DNA from: Clostridiaceae bacterium | GTDB taxonomy: Bacteria; Bacillota; Clostridia; Acetivibrionales; DTU013 | DNA length: 11,566 bases | Direction of reading: 5' to 3' | Assembly: GCA_012799845.1 (NCBI GenBank) | Contig: JAAZKL010000180.1 | Coordinates: forward strand, 1-11,566 | In this document: in pieces, positions 1 to 10,500 of the stretch | Layout: every line of letters starts with the position of its first letter | How positions within the stretch are numbered: the first letter of the stretch is position 1 | Translations under genes and position numbers: made by a program | Notes under the pieces: model-generated | Database searches by the model: none | What the model was told of the DNA's origin: nothing | What the model saw: only the letters and a program-made list of their open reading frames with translations

Positions 1-137
1 ATCAGCGTAAACAGGAAGTAAACACCGGCGCGAGAGACAAGAATCAGCGTAAACAGGAAGTAAACACCGGCGCGAGAGACAAGAATCAGCGTAAACAGGA
101 AGTAGACACCGGCGCGAGAGACAAGAGCCAGCGCAAA
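1..137 (+). repeat. 42-bp tandem repeat, three full copies plus a partial fourth
   Basis: Copies lie at 1-42, 43-84 and 85-126, with a decayed fragment at about 127-137. Copies 1 and 2 are identical; copy 3 has one A-to-G change that turns Asn into Asp. The array continues to the window edge, so more copies may lie upstream. Near identity implies recent expansion or homogenisation. Confidence 0.92.
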
Positions 138-143
138 TCATAA
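1..143 (+). CDS. C-terminal end of a truncated protein with a 14-residue repeat tail (partial)
   Basis: Only the 3' end is in the window. The frame beginning at base 3 is open and ends at TAA 141-143; the other two forward frames are closed by a stop in every repeat unit. It encodes three units of QRKQEVNTGARDKN (the third reads QRKQEVDTGARDKS) and closes with QRKS. The repeat is strongly polar and charged, and the 42-bp DNA period equals exactly 14 codons, which supports real coding. Such a tail is probably disordered or an extended surface segment. The minus strand is also open in two frames across the repeat but offers no start and no continuing gene, so I prefer the plus reading. The main domain lies outside the window. 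Because an ECF S-component-like gene follows 92 bp downstream, an ECF ATPase or EcfT subunit is one possibility, but nothing here shows it. Confidence 0.5.
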   Translation, partial: QRKQEVNTGARDKNQRKQEVNTGARDKNQRKQEVDTGARDKSQRKS

Positions 144-220
144 TACAGAGGCATGGGATTCAGAGGCATGGGTGGCGGAAATCACAATACAACGTCATGG
201 TCAACGGAAATCATCATAAA

Positions 221-228
221 GGACGGAG
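221..228 (+). promoter_or_regulatory. Ribosome binding site deciding the ECF-like gene start
   Basis: GGACGGAG, with its GGAG at 225-228, sits 7 nt before the ATG at 236. The ATG at 197, in the same frame, has no comparable site, so 236 is the better start and the protein is 266 rather than 279 residues. Confidence 0.65.
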
Positions 229-235
229 AAGCAGC

Positions 236-1036
236 ATGAAGGAAATCATAACGATGTGGAAATACAGCATGATGGTCGCATTAACAGCGTTGTGCGCCGG
301 CATCTACATGCTGTTCCTGCTGCCTACCAAAACCATAACCCTGATCCCCGGCATAACTGAAATAAGGCCTGCATCCCTGCTGCCTGTGATATTTGGCCTG
401 CTGTTCGGGCCGGCGGGCGCATGGGGTTCTGCCATAGGGAATCTGGCAGGCGATTTGTTCGGTACTTTTTCGCCGGGCTCGATATTCGGATTTGCCGGAA
501 ACTTCCTCTACGCTTATATACCATACAAACTGTGGCATCATATGAAACAGAGGCATGGCGAGGACAGGGCGCCAACGATCAATACACCCTGGAAGCTGGC
601 CAACTTCGGCATTGTCAGCTTCATTTCAAGCATGGCCTGCGCCGTCACGATCGCATGGGGTCTGAATCTGCTGAACCTGACAAATTTCCCGGCGCCGGCC
701 ATTATAATTGTGCTCAACAACACTGTCACCACATTGTTGCTCGGACCTATCCTGCTTCCAGTTCTTTATAAAGCGGCAAAAAAATATAAACTCCTTTGGA
801 CTGATCTGATGCACCCAAAGGATTTCAGTAAACCTTCCACAGACAAGCTGTATCCTTTCATGATCATAACAGGTTCAGCAGGAGCACTCATGTCAGGATT
901 GGCATCGGCATGCTTTATTGCGGGAAACAACATTTTTGACTGGCAGATTTCGGTTCAGGGCACGGGAAGCATAACTGTAACTCTGTTCGTTTTACCCTTT
1001 TTAGCCGTTATGCTTTATGGATCACTCAGAGCATGA
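236..1036 (+). CDS. ECF transporter S component-like integral membrane protein (QueT-like)
   Basis: 266 residues from the ATG at 236. Visible hydrophobic segments lie at about residues 8-29, 46-72, 77-98, 122-147, 151-178, 207-230 and 244-262, with a polar loop near 100-120. The early region TEIRPASLLPVIFGLLFGPA, followed by AWGSAIGNLAGDLFG and a GSIFGFAGNFLYAY stretch, has the look of small-molecule S components of energy-coupling factor transporters, especially QueT-like members. These bind a vitamin or precursor in the membrane and work with EcfT and two EcfA ATPases. The substrate cannot be told from the sequence. No ATPase or EcfT is present in the window; partners may be upstream, or a shared module elsewhere may serve it. 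It follows the truncated repeat-tailed gene by 92 bp on the same strand, so they may form an operon. Its last 22 bp overlap the convergent Spo0E-like gene, and no terminator is evident. Confidence 0.68.
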   Translation: MKEIITMWKYSMMVALTALCAGIYMLFLLPTKTITLIPGITEIRPASLLPVIFGLLFGPAGAWGSAIGNLAGDLFGTFSPGSIFGFAGNFLYAYIPYKLWHHMKQRHGEDRAPTINTPWKLANFGIVSFISSMACAVTIAWGLNLLNLTNFPAPAIIIVLNNTVTTLLLGPILLPVLYKAAKKYKLLWTDLMHPKDFSKPSTDKLYPFMIITGSAGALMSGLASACFIAGNNIFDWQISVQGTGSITVTLFVLPFLAVMLYGSLRA

Positions 1037-1194
1037 CTTTTCAATCGGACATACAACAGGATCAATTCGTCTAGTTCTCTGCTGCGTTGTTGTACCAGGG
1101 AACTGCTCAGATTCTCAGACTCGATCAGCTCATGAAGCTCTTTCCTCAATAAATCGATCTCCTTTTTGAGGTACGCACAGTTATTGTCTTTCAA
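1015..1194 (-). CDS. Spo0E-like aspartyl-phosphate phosphatase (sporulation regulator)
   Basis: A 59-residue protein from a TTG start to TAA. It reads as two short amphipathic helices: YLKKEIDLLRKELHELIE (about residues 8-25) and a second helix centred on the signature SRELDELILLYVR (about 38-50). The S-x-E-L-D motif with a preceding helix of this type is the hallmark of the Spo0E family, whose members dephosphorylate the aspartyl phosphate of response regulators such as Spo0A and so oppose entry into sporulation. Length fits the family's usual 50-90 residues. TTG is the only reasonable start: an in-frame TGA lies three codons upstream, and a strong GGGAGGTG site sits 7 nt before it. It has its own promoter and a leader of about 145 nt. 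The gene converges on the ECF-like gene and overlaps it by 22 bp. Family assignment is firm; the target regulator is inferred. Confidence 0.85.
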   Translation of the reverse strand: MKDNNCAYLKKEIDLLRKELHELIESENLSSSLVQQRSRELDELILLYVRLKSHALSDP

Positions 1195-1201
1195 GGCTAT
1201 T

Positions 1202-1209
1202 CACCTCCC
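1202..1209 (-). promoter_or_regulatory. Strong Shine-Dalgarno site for the TTG-started Spo0E-like gene
   Basis: The minus strand reads GGGAGGTG, nearly a full match to the anti-Shine-Dalgarno complement, 7 nt before the TTG at 1194-1192. It decides the non-ATG start. Confidence 0.85.
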
Positions 1210-1347
1210 AGTAATACATAACGGCGACCTGCTTGCTTAAGCTACACATTCGACACAAAAGCCTGGACTACCTAACATAAAAACCTGGGATAAGCCTGAA
1301 TACACATACTTGTAATATCATTGTTTTTCATTGATGATCTCACTTTT

Positions 1348-1376
1348 ATTATATTACAATTATGTTACATAATCAA
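1348..1376 (-). promoter_or_regulatory. Sigma-A type promoter for the Spo0E-like gene
   Basis: On the minus strand TTGATT (1376-1371) and a perfect TATAAT (1353-1348) are separated by exactly 17 nt. Transcription should start near 1341, giving a leader of about 145 nt. The -35 element lies in a palindromic stretch at 1361-1380 (TATGTT, 8 nt, AACATA, also containing ATGTTACAT), which could be an operator but may be chance in AT-rich DNA. Confidence 0.75.
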
Positions 1377-1560
1377 CATAATTTCCCCTGAACTGTAAGG
1401 TTTTGTATAAAATTTGGCTGTATTGCATACTTATAATCGTAAAATGTTGGTGTTTCAACGTTCAGGTGTTTAGCTACCCTAAAAAAAATTTATAAATATA
1501 CATTTTTCGGGAAATAATCAGTTATACTTCCTGAAGCAGCTATGTCCAGGCGCAATATGT

Positions 1561-4500
1561 TCACCGCCCCGCAAATGCTGCCGAACCAACGGTATCCGGT
1601 TCCGGTCCGGCCGGACGGTAATACGGCATGCCCATTATGACTTCCACATTGTGTTCCCCGTCAGGCGACAGTTCGACACAGCCTTCCCTGCTTATGCGCC
1701 CGTCCACGATCATATGGGACACCCCGCTGCTGACGCCGTCGGGGTTCTTTATTACGATGTTGTAGACCGCGTTCCTGTATCTGTATGTTATTTTGAACGA
1801 CTTCCACGAGGCGGGTACGCACGGCTCGATATACAGTCTTCCACCCCTTTTGCTGAAACCTGCTATATTTTCAAGACCGACCTTGTAGAGCCATCCCGCA
1901 GCGCCGGTGTACCATGTCCACCCTCCTCTGCCGACATGCGGGCTTACGGCATAAACATCAGCGGCCATGACATATGGTTCTGTTTTATAACGGGCGTATT
2001 CAATGCTGGTCCTTGTATGGTTTATGGGATTGAGCATATGGAAGATTTCACCGGCTTTATCGCCCATACCCAGCCTGGTGAACGCCTGTACGACCCATAC
2101 CGCCGCATGGGTGTACTGTCCGCCGTTTTCCCTGACTCCGGGCAAATACCCTTTGATATATCCAGGCTGCAAATCACCATCGCCGAACGGCGGCGACAGC
2201 AGTTTTACGATCCCCTCGTCTGCATCCACAAGGTATTTCTGCACGGCCTCCATGGCTTCCCTCGCCCTGGCCGGCTTTGCCATTCCGGAGATCACGGCCC
2301 ATGACTGGGAAATGGAGTCGATCATGCACTCCGAATTCCGGACTGATCCAAGAGGGGTCCCGTCATCGAAATAAGCTCGCCTGTACCAGCTTCCGTCCCA
2401 CGCCTCTCTCTCGATACTTTCGGTCAGCATCGCGGCCTTTTCGCGGTACTGTTCGGCTCTGCTGAAATCATTCTTCTGCATGCATATTGGGATAAACCTG
2501 TGAAGTATCGTCAACAGGAACCATGCCAGCCATACGCTTTCTCCGGAACCCTCCCTGCCGACGGCATTCATCCCGTCATTCCAGTCTCCGCCGCCAATAA
2601 GCGGCAAACCATGCGGTCCCGTCCTGAGCGAGACATCTATTGCAAGGACGCAGTGCTCATAAAGGCTTGCCCCGATGTCCGTCTGCCTTGGTTCTTCATA
2701 CCTTTCGTACTCGCCCTCAGCAAGCAAATTACCCTCCAGGAACGGAACTGTTTCATCGAGTATCGAATCGTCGCCTGTCTTTTCAAGGTACTCTGCTGTG
2801 ACGAAGGCGAGCCACAACAGGTCGTCGGAATACCTGGTGCGTATCCCGTTCCCCCGTTCCGCATGCCACCAGTGTTGGACGTCCGCCTCCCTGAACTGCC
2901 TGGATGCATGCAGCAGTATCTGCTCCCTTGACAGTTCCGGCCATAAATTCAGCAGCGCCATGCAGTCCTGGAGCTGATCCCTGAAACCATACGCGCCTCC
3001 GGCCTGGTAATAGGCGGACCTTGCCCACAGCCTGCATGAGATCGTCTGGTACAGGAGCCAGCCGTTCATTATCATGTCGAAAGAGTCGTCAGGTGTCTGC
3101 AGCCTTATTGTCCCAAGCTTTTCAGCCCAGAATCCCTTTACCCTTTCCAGTTCCGCTTTTGCGCTGTCATGCTGTGCAAACCGGTTTTTCACTGCCAGTG
3201 CTTCCTCAGCGCTGCCGGCGCATCCCAGAAGGAACACGACCACGGACTCTTCCTCAGGAGCCGGTTCAACTATACAGCTTACTGCCGCACAGGGATCCAG
3301 TCCTGCTCCCGTTACCCCATTAAGGCTTTCGCCGGACAAACCGGCCGGCTCGCCGGCATCTCCCCTGTTCCCCATAAAAAGCGCCCTGTCGCCCGTATAT
3401 GACATGTCATCCGAATTTGACGCAAGGAAAACGGTGCGGCCGCTGAAGTCCCTGGTGAACCTGTTCTCGATGCAGAGTATACCGTTTTTGTCCGCTTTTG
3501 TGACAATGAAGGGCGACGTCTGGCTGTCTGTCACCCCCAGCACCGGCCTCAGGTAATATGTGACCCGCAGTCTCCGCTGCCTGCCGGTGAGGTTTTTCAA
3601 AGCGACGACGCATAACTTGACCGGCAGATCAAGCGCCGCGAACATTGTCAGGCTCTGCCTGATCCCGTTGCTTTCATGCTCAAAAACGCTGTATCCGAAT
3701 CCGTGCCGGACAGTGTACGGGCTGCTTCCGCCAATGGGCATCGGCGTCAGGCTCCAGTGGCACTTCTCATCCAGATCGCTGATATAAAAGACCTCTCCCT
3801 GCCGGTCCGTCACCGGATCGTTCACCCAGGGCGTCAGCTTGAACTCGCGGCTGTTTCTGTACCAGGTATACCCGCCGCCGCTTTCGGTGACCAGAAAGCC
3901 GAAGTTTTTATTAGCTATTATGTTGGACCAGGGCAAAGGAGTACGCCTGCCGGCTCCGAGCCTGATGACGTATTCCCGTCCGTCACGGGAAAAACCGCCG
4001 ATACCGTTGAAAAACTGCAGTTCTTCCTCACCCGGCAGATCATGGACCTTTATATGGCTGCTTCTCTCGCCGTCAAAGCATGCATTTGCCGCGGGCACAG
4101 ATTCCGCCGCCAGCCTCGACTCCTTAAGCCTGCTCATGAACGAATCGGGGCTGTCCTCCACCACCAGCCTGGCTGCGGTATATAAAAGGGACATCTGCTG
4201 CGGTTCGATGTCTGAAGCATTTATGACGAACACGCCGCCGGGTTTACCGGAAAGTTCCCTGGCATGACTGGCGGCTATGGCGTTCCTCACCTTCTCGTTC
4301 AGCGGCTGGCTGTATCCTTCCACTTTGTTTATCAGCACCACGAGATCGGTGTAGAGGCCTTTCATTCTCAGATATTCATGGCCCTTGAGGATCCATTCCA
4401 GTATATCTTCGTCCTCCGCCTCCAGGACCGCCAGTATGACGGGAAGGTCGCCGGAAATGCCGAATGTCCACAGATCCTGCTGCGACCCGGTATTGCTCTC

Positions 4501-7500
4501 TATGTGCTCTGCATATTCTTTCTTGAATGAACTGTTGTAGAGCAGGAAGGGCACCATATCGAGATATGATATTATCTCATCGGGAGCAAGCCCCAGGTAC
4601 CTGTTTTCCACCCTGCTCCTGGTCCATGAGAGTTCAAACGTCCTGTCGGAAATCCTGAAATCGTTGTATTTGTCTGCAAGCTCCAGCGCTTCCTTCCTCG
4701 TGGATGCCAGCGCTGCGGAGTACACAGCCCTGACCGTGCCTCCGGGCTCGATCTTCACTCTCCTCCGCAGGCTCATCACCGGATCCAGCACCGGGCCATG
4801 GCTCCCGCTCAGCGGCTGGTCCGGCTCGAGAGCTTCCACATTGGTGATATCCCTGTTCCTTCCGATGAACTTCATCCTGTCCGTATCATATTGCATTTCA
4901 CCGATAACATGCTCCTCTTCCACCGACATGGCATGGACCAGCCAGACCTGTTTTTCTTCTTCCTTTCTCGGCCTCCTGACAGCCAGCAGGCATTTGTGGT
5001 CCCTGACGTATTCCGTCATTACGAAGAGCTTGCTGAATGCCGGGTGGGAAGCATCCTCCTGCCACGGTCCCAGCACTGCTTCGAAATAACTCGTGAGTTC
5101 GATGATCCTTGGGTGTTCGCTGTGATTTGTCAGCGTTATCCTCCTGATTTCCGCATTGTCCTCGGGAGATACGGTGATCTCCAGGTGCGACTCTATATTG
5201 CCGTCTCTCCTTATGAATTCCGCTTTGTCAGGAGAAAAGACCACCTTGTATTTTTCAGGCGCCTGGCCGTATGGTTCACTGGTCGCGGACCAGGCGGTGT
5301 TGGAATTTATGTTCTGTATGAAAATATAGAAGCCCATTTTTTCGAAACAGTCCGGCACCCACCTGTTGACGGCAACGGCTCCCGCCCTGCTGTATCCGGA
5401 TCCCCCGTCGGTTATGGCGACGGAGTATTCACCGTTCGAAAGCAGGTGCACATTGGGCGGCAGCTGTTTGGTCGTTCCGAACGTCCTTACTGCCATGCCT
5501 TCCACGTGTTCCGCACGTTTGACCCGACTTGTCCATTCCTCCCTGTACTCCTTTGCATACAGAGCCTTTTCCGGTATCTTTTCCTGAAGCAGCAGTTCCG
5601 CGGACCTGATCGTCGGAATATTGTGGAACCGTCTCTGAAGTATATTCGAGTTGAAGAAGTTATTCAGCGAAGCAAGGCTCATCCCCTGATGGTGGGCCAT
5701 ATAACTTTTAACTATGCTGTATCTGCTGTGGCTGTCAAGCCTTGAGGGCGTGAAGTCGACAGCCTCGTAAAAGCCGCATGTGCCCTCCATCCCCAATCTC
5801 TGCAACTCCCTGAGGTTTTCCACCACGGCAGCGGGGTCTGTGGTCAGGGCAAGCAGAGATGCATATGGTGCCGTGACCATGTCATTGGCCAGCCCGCGCT
5901 TAATTCCAAGCTCAGGTACGCCGAATGCCTTGTACTGATAATTGAGCTTGAAATCCAGCGCGCTGTACCCTGATTCGGAGATCCCCCATGGGATATTGCG
6001 CTGCCTGCCGTATTTCTTCTGCTTTTTAACCACGAATGAATACGTTTCGTCGAGGATCGTGTTTTCATAGCTGCGGATGATGAGGGCGGGCATCAGGTAT
6101 TCAAACATCGTACCGGTCCATGAGACCAGCCCGATGCCGCCGTCGGACGCAGTCATCTTCCTGCCAAGACGCATCCAGTGCTTCCGGTCCACCTCGCCTC
6201 TTGCTATTGCTATGAAGCTGGCCTGCCTGGCTTCTGAGGCAAGCAGGTCATAGTACGACTTGCTCAGATGGCCGTCTTCCACGTTATAGCCGATCGAGAA
6301 CAGAAGCCGCTTTTTGTCGAAGAGCGGCGCGAACTCGGTTTTGTCAATAATATCGGAAATCCTTCCGATCAGGTCGTCATACCTGCTGATCACATCCTCT
6401 ATGTGCCTGATGCCCTGCGCCAGCAAGGCCAGTACCTGCCCGTGCAGCGATCCGGCATTACCTGTTTCTGCCACAGTACCGGCCGTATCTCCCTTTCCTT
6501 TTGCGGCGCTGGTTACGACTCCCGTTTCCGCCGCCGGTGTACCACTGACAAATTCTGTTTCCGCCGGTGTCCGGGCAATTTCCGTTTCTGCCGCACTTCC
6601 GGAGATAACCACCGTTTCCGCAGTACTATCAGCTGTGGCCCCCATTCCTTCTGCAGTACCGGGTACGACTCCCGCTTCTGCCGCACTTCCGGAAATAACC
6701 CCCGTTTCCGCGGCGGCCCTGAGAATGGCTTCAGCTTTTCTGTACCGGGCCAGAAGCGCCTCCGGCGAAGCCGGCACATGCATTTCGCCTGCAAGCTCAG
6801 CGTCGAAGCGTCCAATGTATACGGCCGCACCGGGAAGGCGCAGCAAGGGATAATATGAGTAAAGCTCCCGCGTGAATTCGTCCAGCATTGACCTGAACCT
6901 GTCGATCCATCCGTCGTCCTGGTTTTTCATGTCCTCCGGGCTTTTCACTGCCTGCAGACCATTTTTATCCTCCTGACCCTTTATTCCCTGCGCCAGTTTC
7001 TCCGTCCAGGAGGCCAGCACGACAAGCCCTTTTTCCCACGACCTGACATCTGCAGCTCCATCTGCGGGCAGCTTCTCCAGCATTTTCCCTGCTTCTTCAT
7101 ATATTACATTTATCACATTGTCCGTTCCATTGTTCTTTCCGCTATTCACTGCGTTCATCATCTCGCTGCACATGATGGAAACCGTATCATGCAGTCCCGC
7201 AGCCGCAGCCGGGCACGGCAGCTTTTTTGACCGGTACTCTGCCATGCCTTCCCGGAGCACCATGAGATAGCCCATCAGGTTGCCGCTGTCCACTGTGGAA
7301 ACGTATTTGGGCCTCAGGATCTCAAGTGTCCTGGTGTCATACCAGTTATACAGGTGGCCTTTCCACTTTTTCAGCTTTTCCAGCGTGCTAATGATATTAT
7401 CGACCCTTTCAGCCAACCCGTCAGCACCGATATACCCCATATCATGGGCGGACATCACCGATAACAGCAGTAATCCGATATTGGTCGGAGAAGTCCTGTG

Positions 7501-10500
7501 CGCCGTTCCCTTTGGCGGATCAAGCTGGTAGTTGTCAGGGGGAAGGTAATTGTCTTCCTCAGTGGAAAAATCCTCAAAGAACCTCCAGGTCTTCCTCGAC
7601 AGCCTCCTCAGCATAACCAGGTCGTCATCCGTCAGCCTGCTCTGCTTCCTGACCACCGGCCTGCTTATGATGTACGCAGCGAAAGGAGCCGAAAGCCATG
7701 CCACGGCCGCCGCAACGGCCGGCACCGGACTCCTGCCTGGAGCAACTGCAAGAGAAATCAACGAAATAGCGGACGCCGGCATCGTGTACCACATTTTTCT
7801 GAAATAACCGGAGAGGCTGTTTTTCGATCTTGCCTCAGTATCCGCCGCCGTGACCCATTCAAGCATGTTTTTGTGCGAGAATGCCACCCTGTAAACGGTG
7901 CGGATCACAGCATCGAGCATCAGGTATGTCTGGTGCGGTATGAACATGAAAGTCAGCGCAGACTGGTACACAGCCGCTTTCATGCCTGAGATCATGACAG
8001 TTTTCGTTTTGCTTTCAGTAAAACTGAAGCTGCCTGTCAGCAGTGAATTCAGCAATCCGTTGAGCAGGGGGGCAGCAGCTGTTGCAGCGGCAAAACCTGT
8101 CCAGACAAATATGCTTCCCGGAAGAAATGTGATCCCGGCAACAAAAAGTGCGAACAGCGCCGGAGACAGCAGGCTCCTTCTCATGTTATCAAGAACTTTC
8201 CATTTTGAAAGGCACGAGATGCTGTTTTTGATCCTGTTGCCCGACCCGTCCCTGACATGGCTGCAAAGCCACGGAAGCAGCTGCCAGTCGCCCCTGACCC
8301 ACCTGTGGAGCCTTGCGGCATAGGAACCGTAGCTTCCCGGATACCCGTCCACCAGCTCGATGTCGCTTACAAGCCCGGCCCGCAGGTAACAGCCTTCCAG
8401 CAGGTCATGGCTGAGTACAGTGTTGTCCGGGATGCTGTCATGCAATGCGGCTGTGAAAACATCGACATCGTAGATGCCTTTTCCTGTAAAAATGCCTTCG
8501 TCAAAGATATCCTGATATATGTCCGACACGGCAGTGGTATACGGATCTATCCCGCCCTGGCCGGCAAATATCCTGGTGAACAATGAACGGTTCGCACCCT
8601 GTATGCTTACGCTGATCCTGGGCTGTAATATGCCATAGCCTTCCTCGACCTTTCCGGTACTTTCATTGAATACCGCCCTGTTCAGGGGGTGGGCCACCGC
8701 CCCGATCAGCTTTTTCGCAGCCCCCATGGGCAGGCACGTGTCAGCGTCGAGTGTTATCACATACTGTATTCGGGGAAGCACGGACATGTCGCCCGATATT
8801 GTGTCGAAGCTGGTGTCACATGCACCTCGCAGCAACCTGTTGAACTCTATTATCGCTCCCCTTTTTCTTTCCCAGCCCATCCATCTGCCCTGTGAGCTGT
8901 TGAACTTCCTGCCGCGATGCACATAGTAGAAAATCGGTGCGCCGCCGGCAGCATACTTTTCATTCAATTCTCCAACAGCCTTCAAAGCCGCATCAATTAT
9001 GCCTTTATCCGTATCCAACGTTTCTGAAGAAGCGTCCCTGAAATCGCCGACAAGCGCGAAATACAAATTTGCCTCCCTGTTGGCAAGATAACAGACTTCC
9101 ATCTGGCCTGCCAGTTCCTTTGCCTGCTCAGGGCTGGTAAGTAGCGCAGGTGTTATCACGAATGCCGCGTAATCCTCCGGAATGCCGTCCCTCAGTTCAA
9201 GCTTCGGCAGTAAAACAGGGCTGTAAAGGTTACTTATTATGGTGTTTGAGAAACGCAAAGCCAGTTCGGTGCACGGCAGTAATACGAAGAGTCCTGCAAG
9301 AGCCGCCGGCCATGGCGACGGTGCTTTCGTCCACGCGTAATACATGAAATATGTGACCATGAATACTGTCATGAATGTAACCAGTCCAATGTATAGCCTT
9401 TTGGGCTTTGTAAGCGGAGAAAAGCTGAATATCCGCCTTCTCCGGACCGTTTTGCCTATCCGGTCCAGCAGAATTTTCCGACCGTTCCCGACCAGGTAGA
9501 ACCCGACATGGTTTTTCGGGCTTTCGCCGCCTTCTCTTGCGCAATCGACCGCCTTTTCCGCCACCTGCGTCTCCGGGATGCCAAAGGCCCTGGCCAGCTT
9601 CTCTACTTCATGCCGGTAATAGTCCCTCGACTCGAAATCCATCAGCGTGTAGACCCCGTCGGGATCTTCCCTCAGGATCTGCTCCGTTCTGCTGAGCGTT
9701 TCGAAAACCTCGGACCAGTCCAGATCTGAAATAAGCCTCAGCCCTGTGATCGAATTACCGATCTTGACCTGTGTTTCAGCCTGCGTCCTGTGCTCTGCAG
9801 AGGTGAGATCGGCCGTCGACAAACCCTCGGTTTTCAGCCGCTGGTCAAGCAACGCCGTCACCGTTGAAAGGACTTTCCCATGCTTCCTGAGCCTGCTCGC
9901 CAGATGCTCGGCAAATGACGGCGTAATTGCCTTTGCCTCGCCGAGTTCATTTTTCAGTATCCGTGCGATCTTCTGCTCATCCGCGCCTCCATTGATTATC
10001 CGCGGGACAAGCATCTCCGCATTTCGCCACTCATGCCTTGATTCCCTGATGGCTTCGCAGGTATTACGTATACTTTCGACAAGAGCGATGCGGAGCATGA
10101 GAGGCATAGCCCAGAGTTCGCTCATGGAGAGCAGCGAATGGGTCTGATATGCCTGTATGAATGATGCTATGCTTTTTTCATCTATGCTTCCATTGGTATG
10201 AGCAACTATCTCAAGCGCAATCGAATATACTCTTGGATAGCCCCTGTAATAACCGCTTCTGAGGACAGGCAGCCTTGAGTATCGCCCTCTCGACAGATTC
10301 CTTCTAATCAGCTTGACCTGCTCCTCGATTATGTAGAAATTGTCAAGCAGCCATTCGGCCGAGGGGGGCGTAGGCAGCGATTCCCTAATATCCCTGTTAA
10401 GATCCCTGAAAATGCCGTAAATCAAGCTGTAATTTTCATTGAGCCGACGCAGCAGCCAGTTGAGGCTTCTCGAAAGCTTTCCCGCCGGGTGGCTCCTCGC

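Larger units (their letters stand above)
1195..1560. other. AT-rich intergenic region between the Spo0E-like gene and the glucan synthase 3' end
   Basis: This 366-bp gap holds the Spo0E-like promoter, leader and ribosome site in its left half. The right half (about 1381-1560), downstream of the glucan synthase stop, has no coding frame I would support. A run of eight A at 1481-1488, read as T on the minus strand, follows only a weak A/T palindrome (AAATTTATAAAT), and CTTCCTGAAG at 1527-1536 is a palindrome with no usable loop. I therefore see no convincing intrinsic terminator for the glucan synthase. Confidence 0.6.

Noticed and set aside
197..235. Upstream ATG at 197 as start of the ECF-like protein
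   Set aside because: The 13 extra residues are polar (MVNGNHHKGRRSS), lack a good ribosome site and would bury the GGACGGAG site that serves the ATG at 236.
1527..1536. CTTCCTGAAG palindrome as a terminator for the glucan synthase
   Set aside because: Only a 4-bp stem with a 2-nt loop and no adjoining T run on the minus strand.
4798..5745. Plus-strand ORF of 315 codons
   Set aside because: Lies wholly antisense to the glucan synthase in a region with conserved family motifs on the minus strand; the translation shows no domain and no ribosome site stands out. The same holds for the 217-codon ORF at 1651-2304 and many shorter ones.
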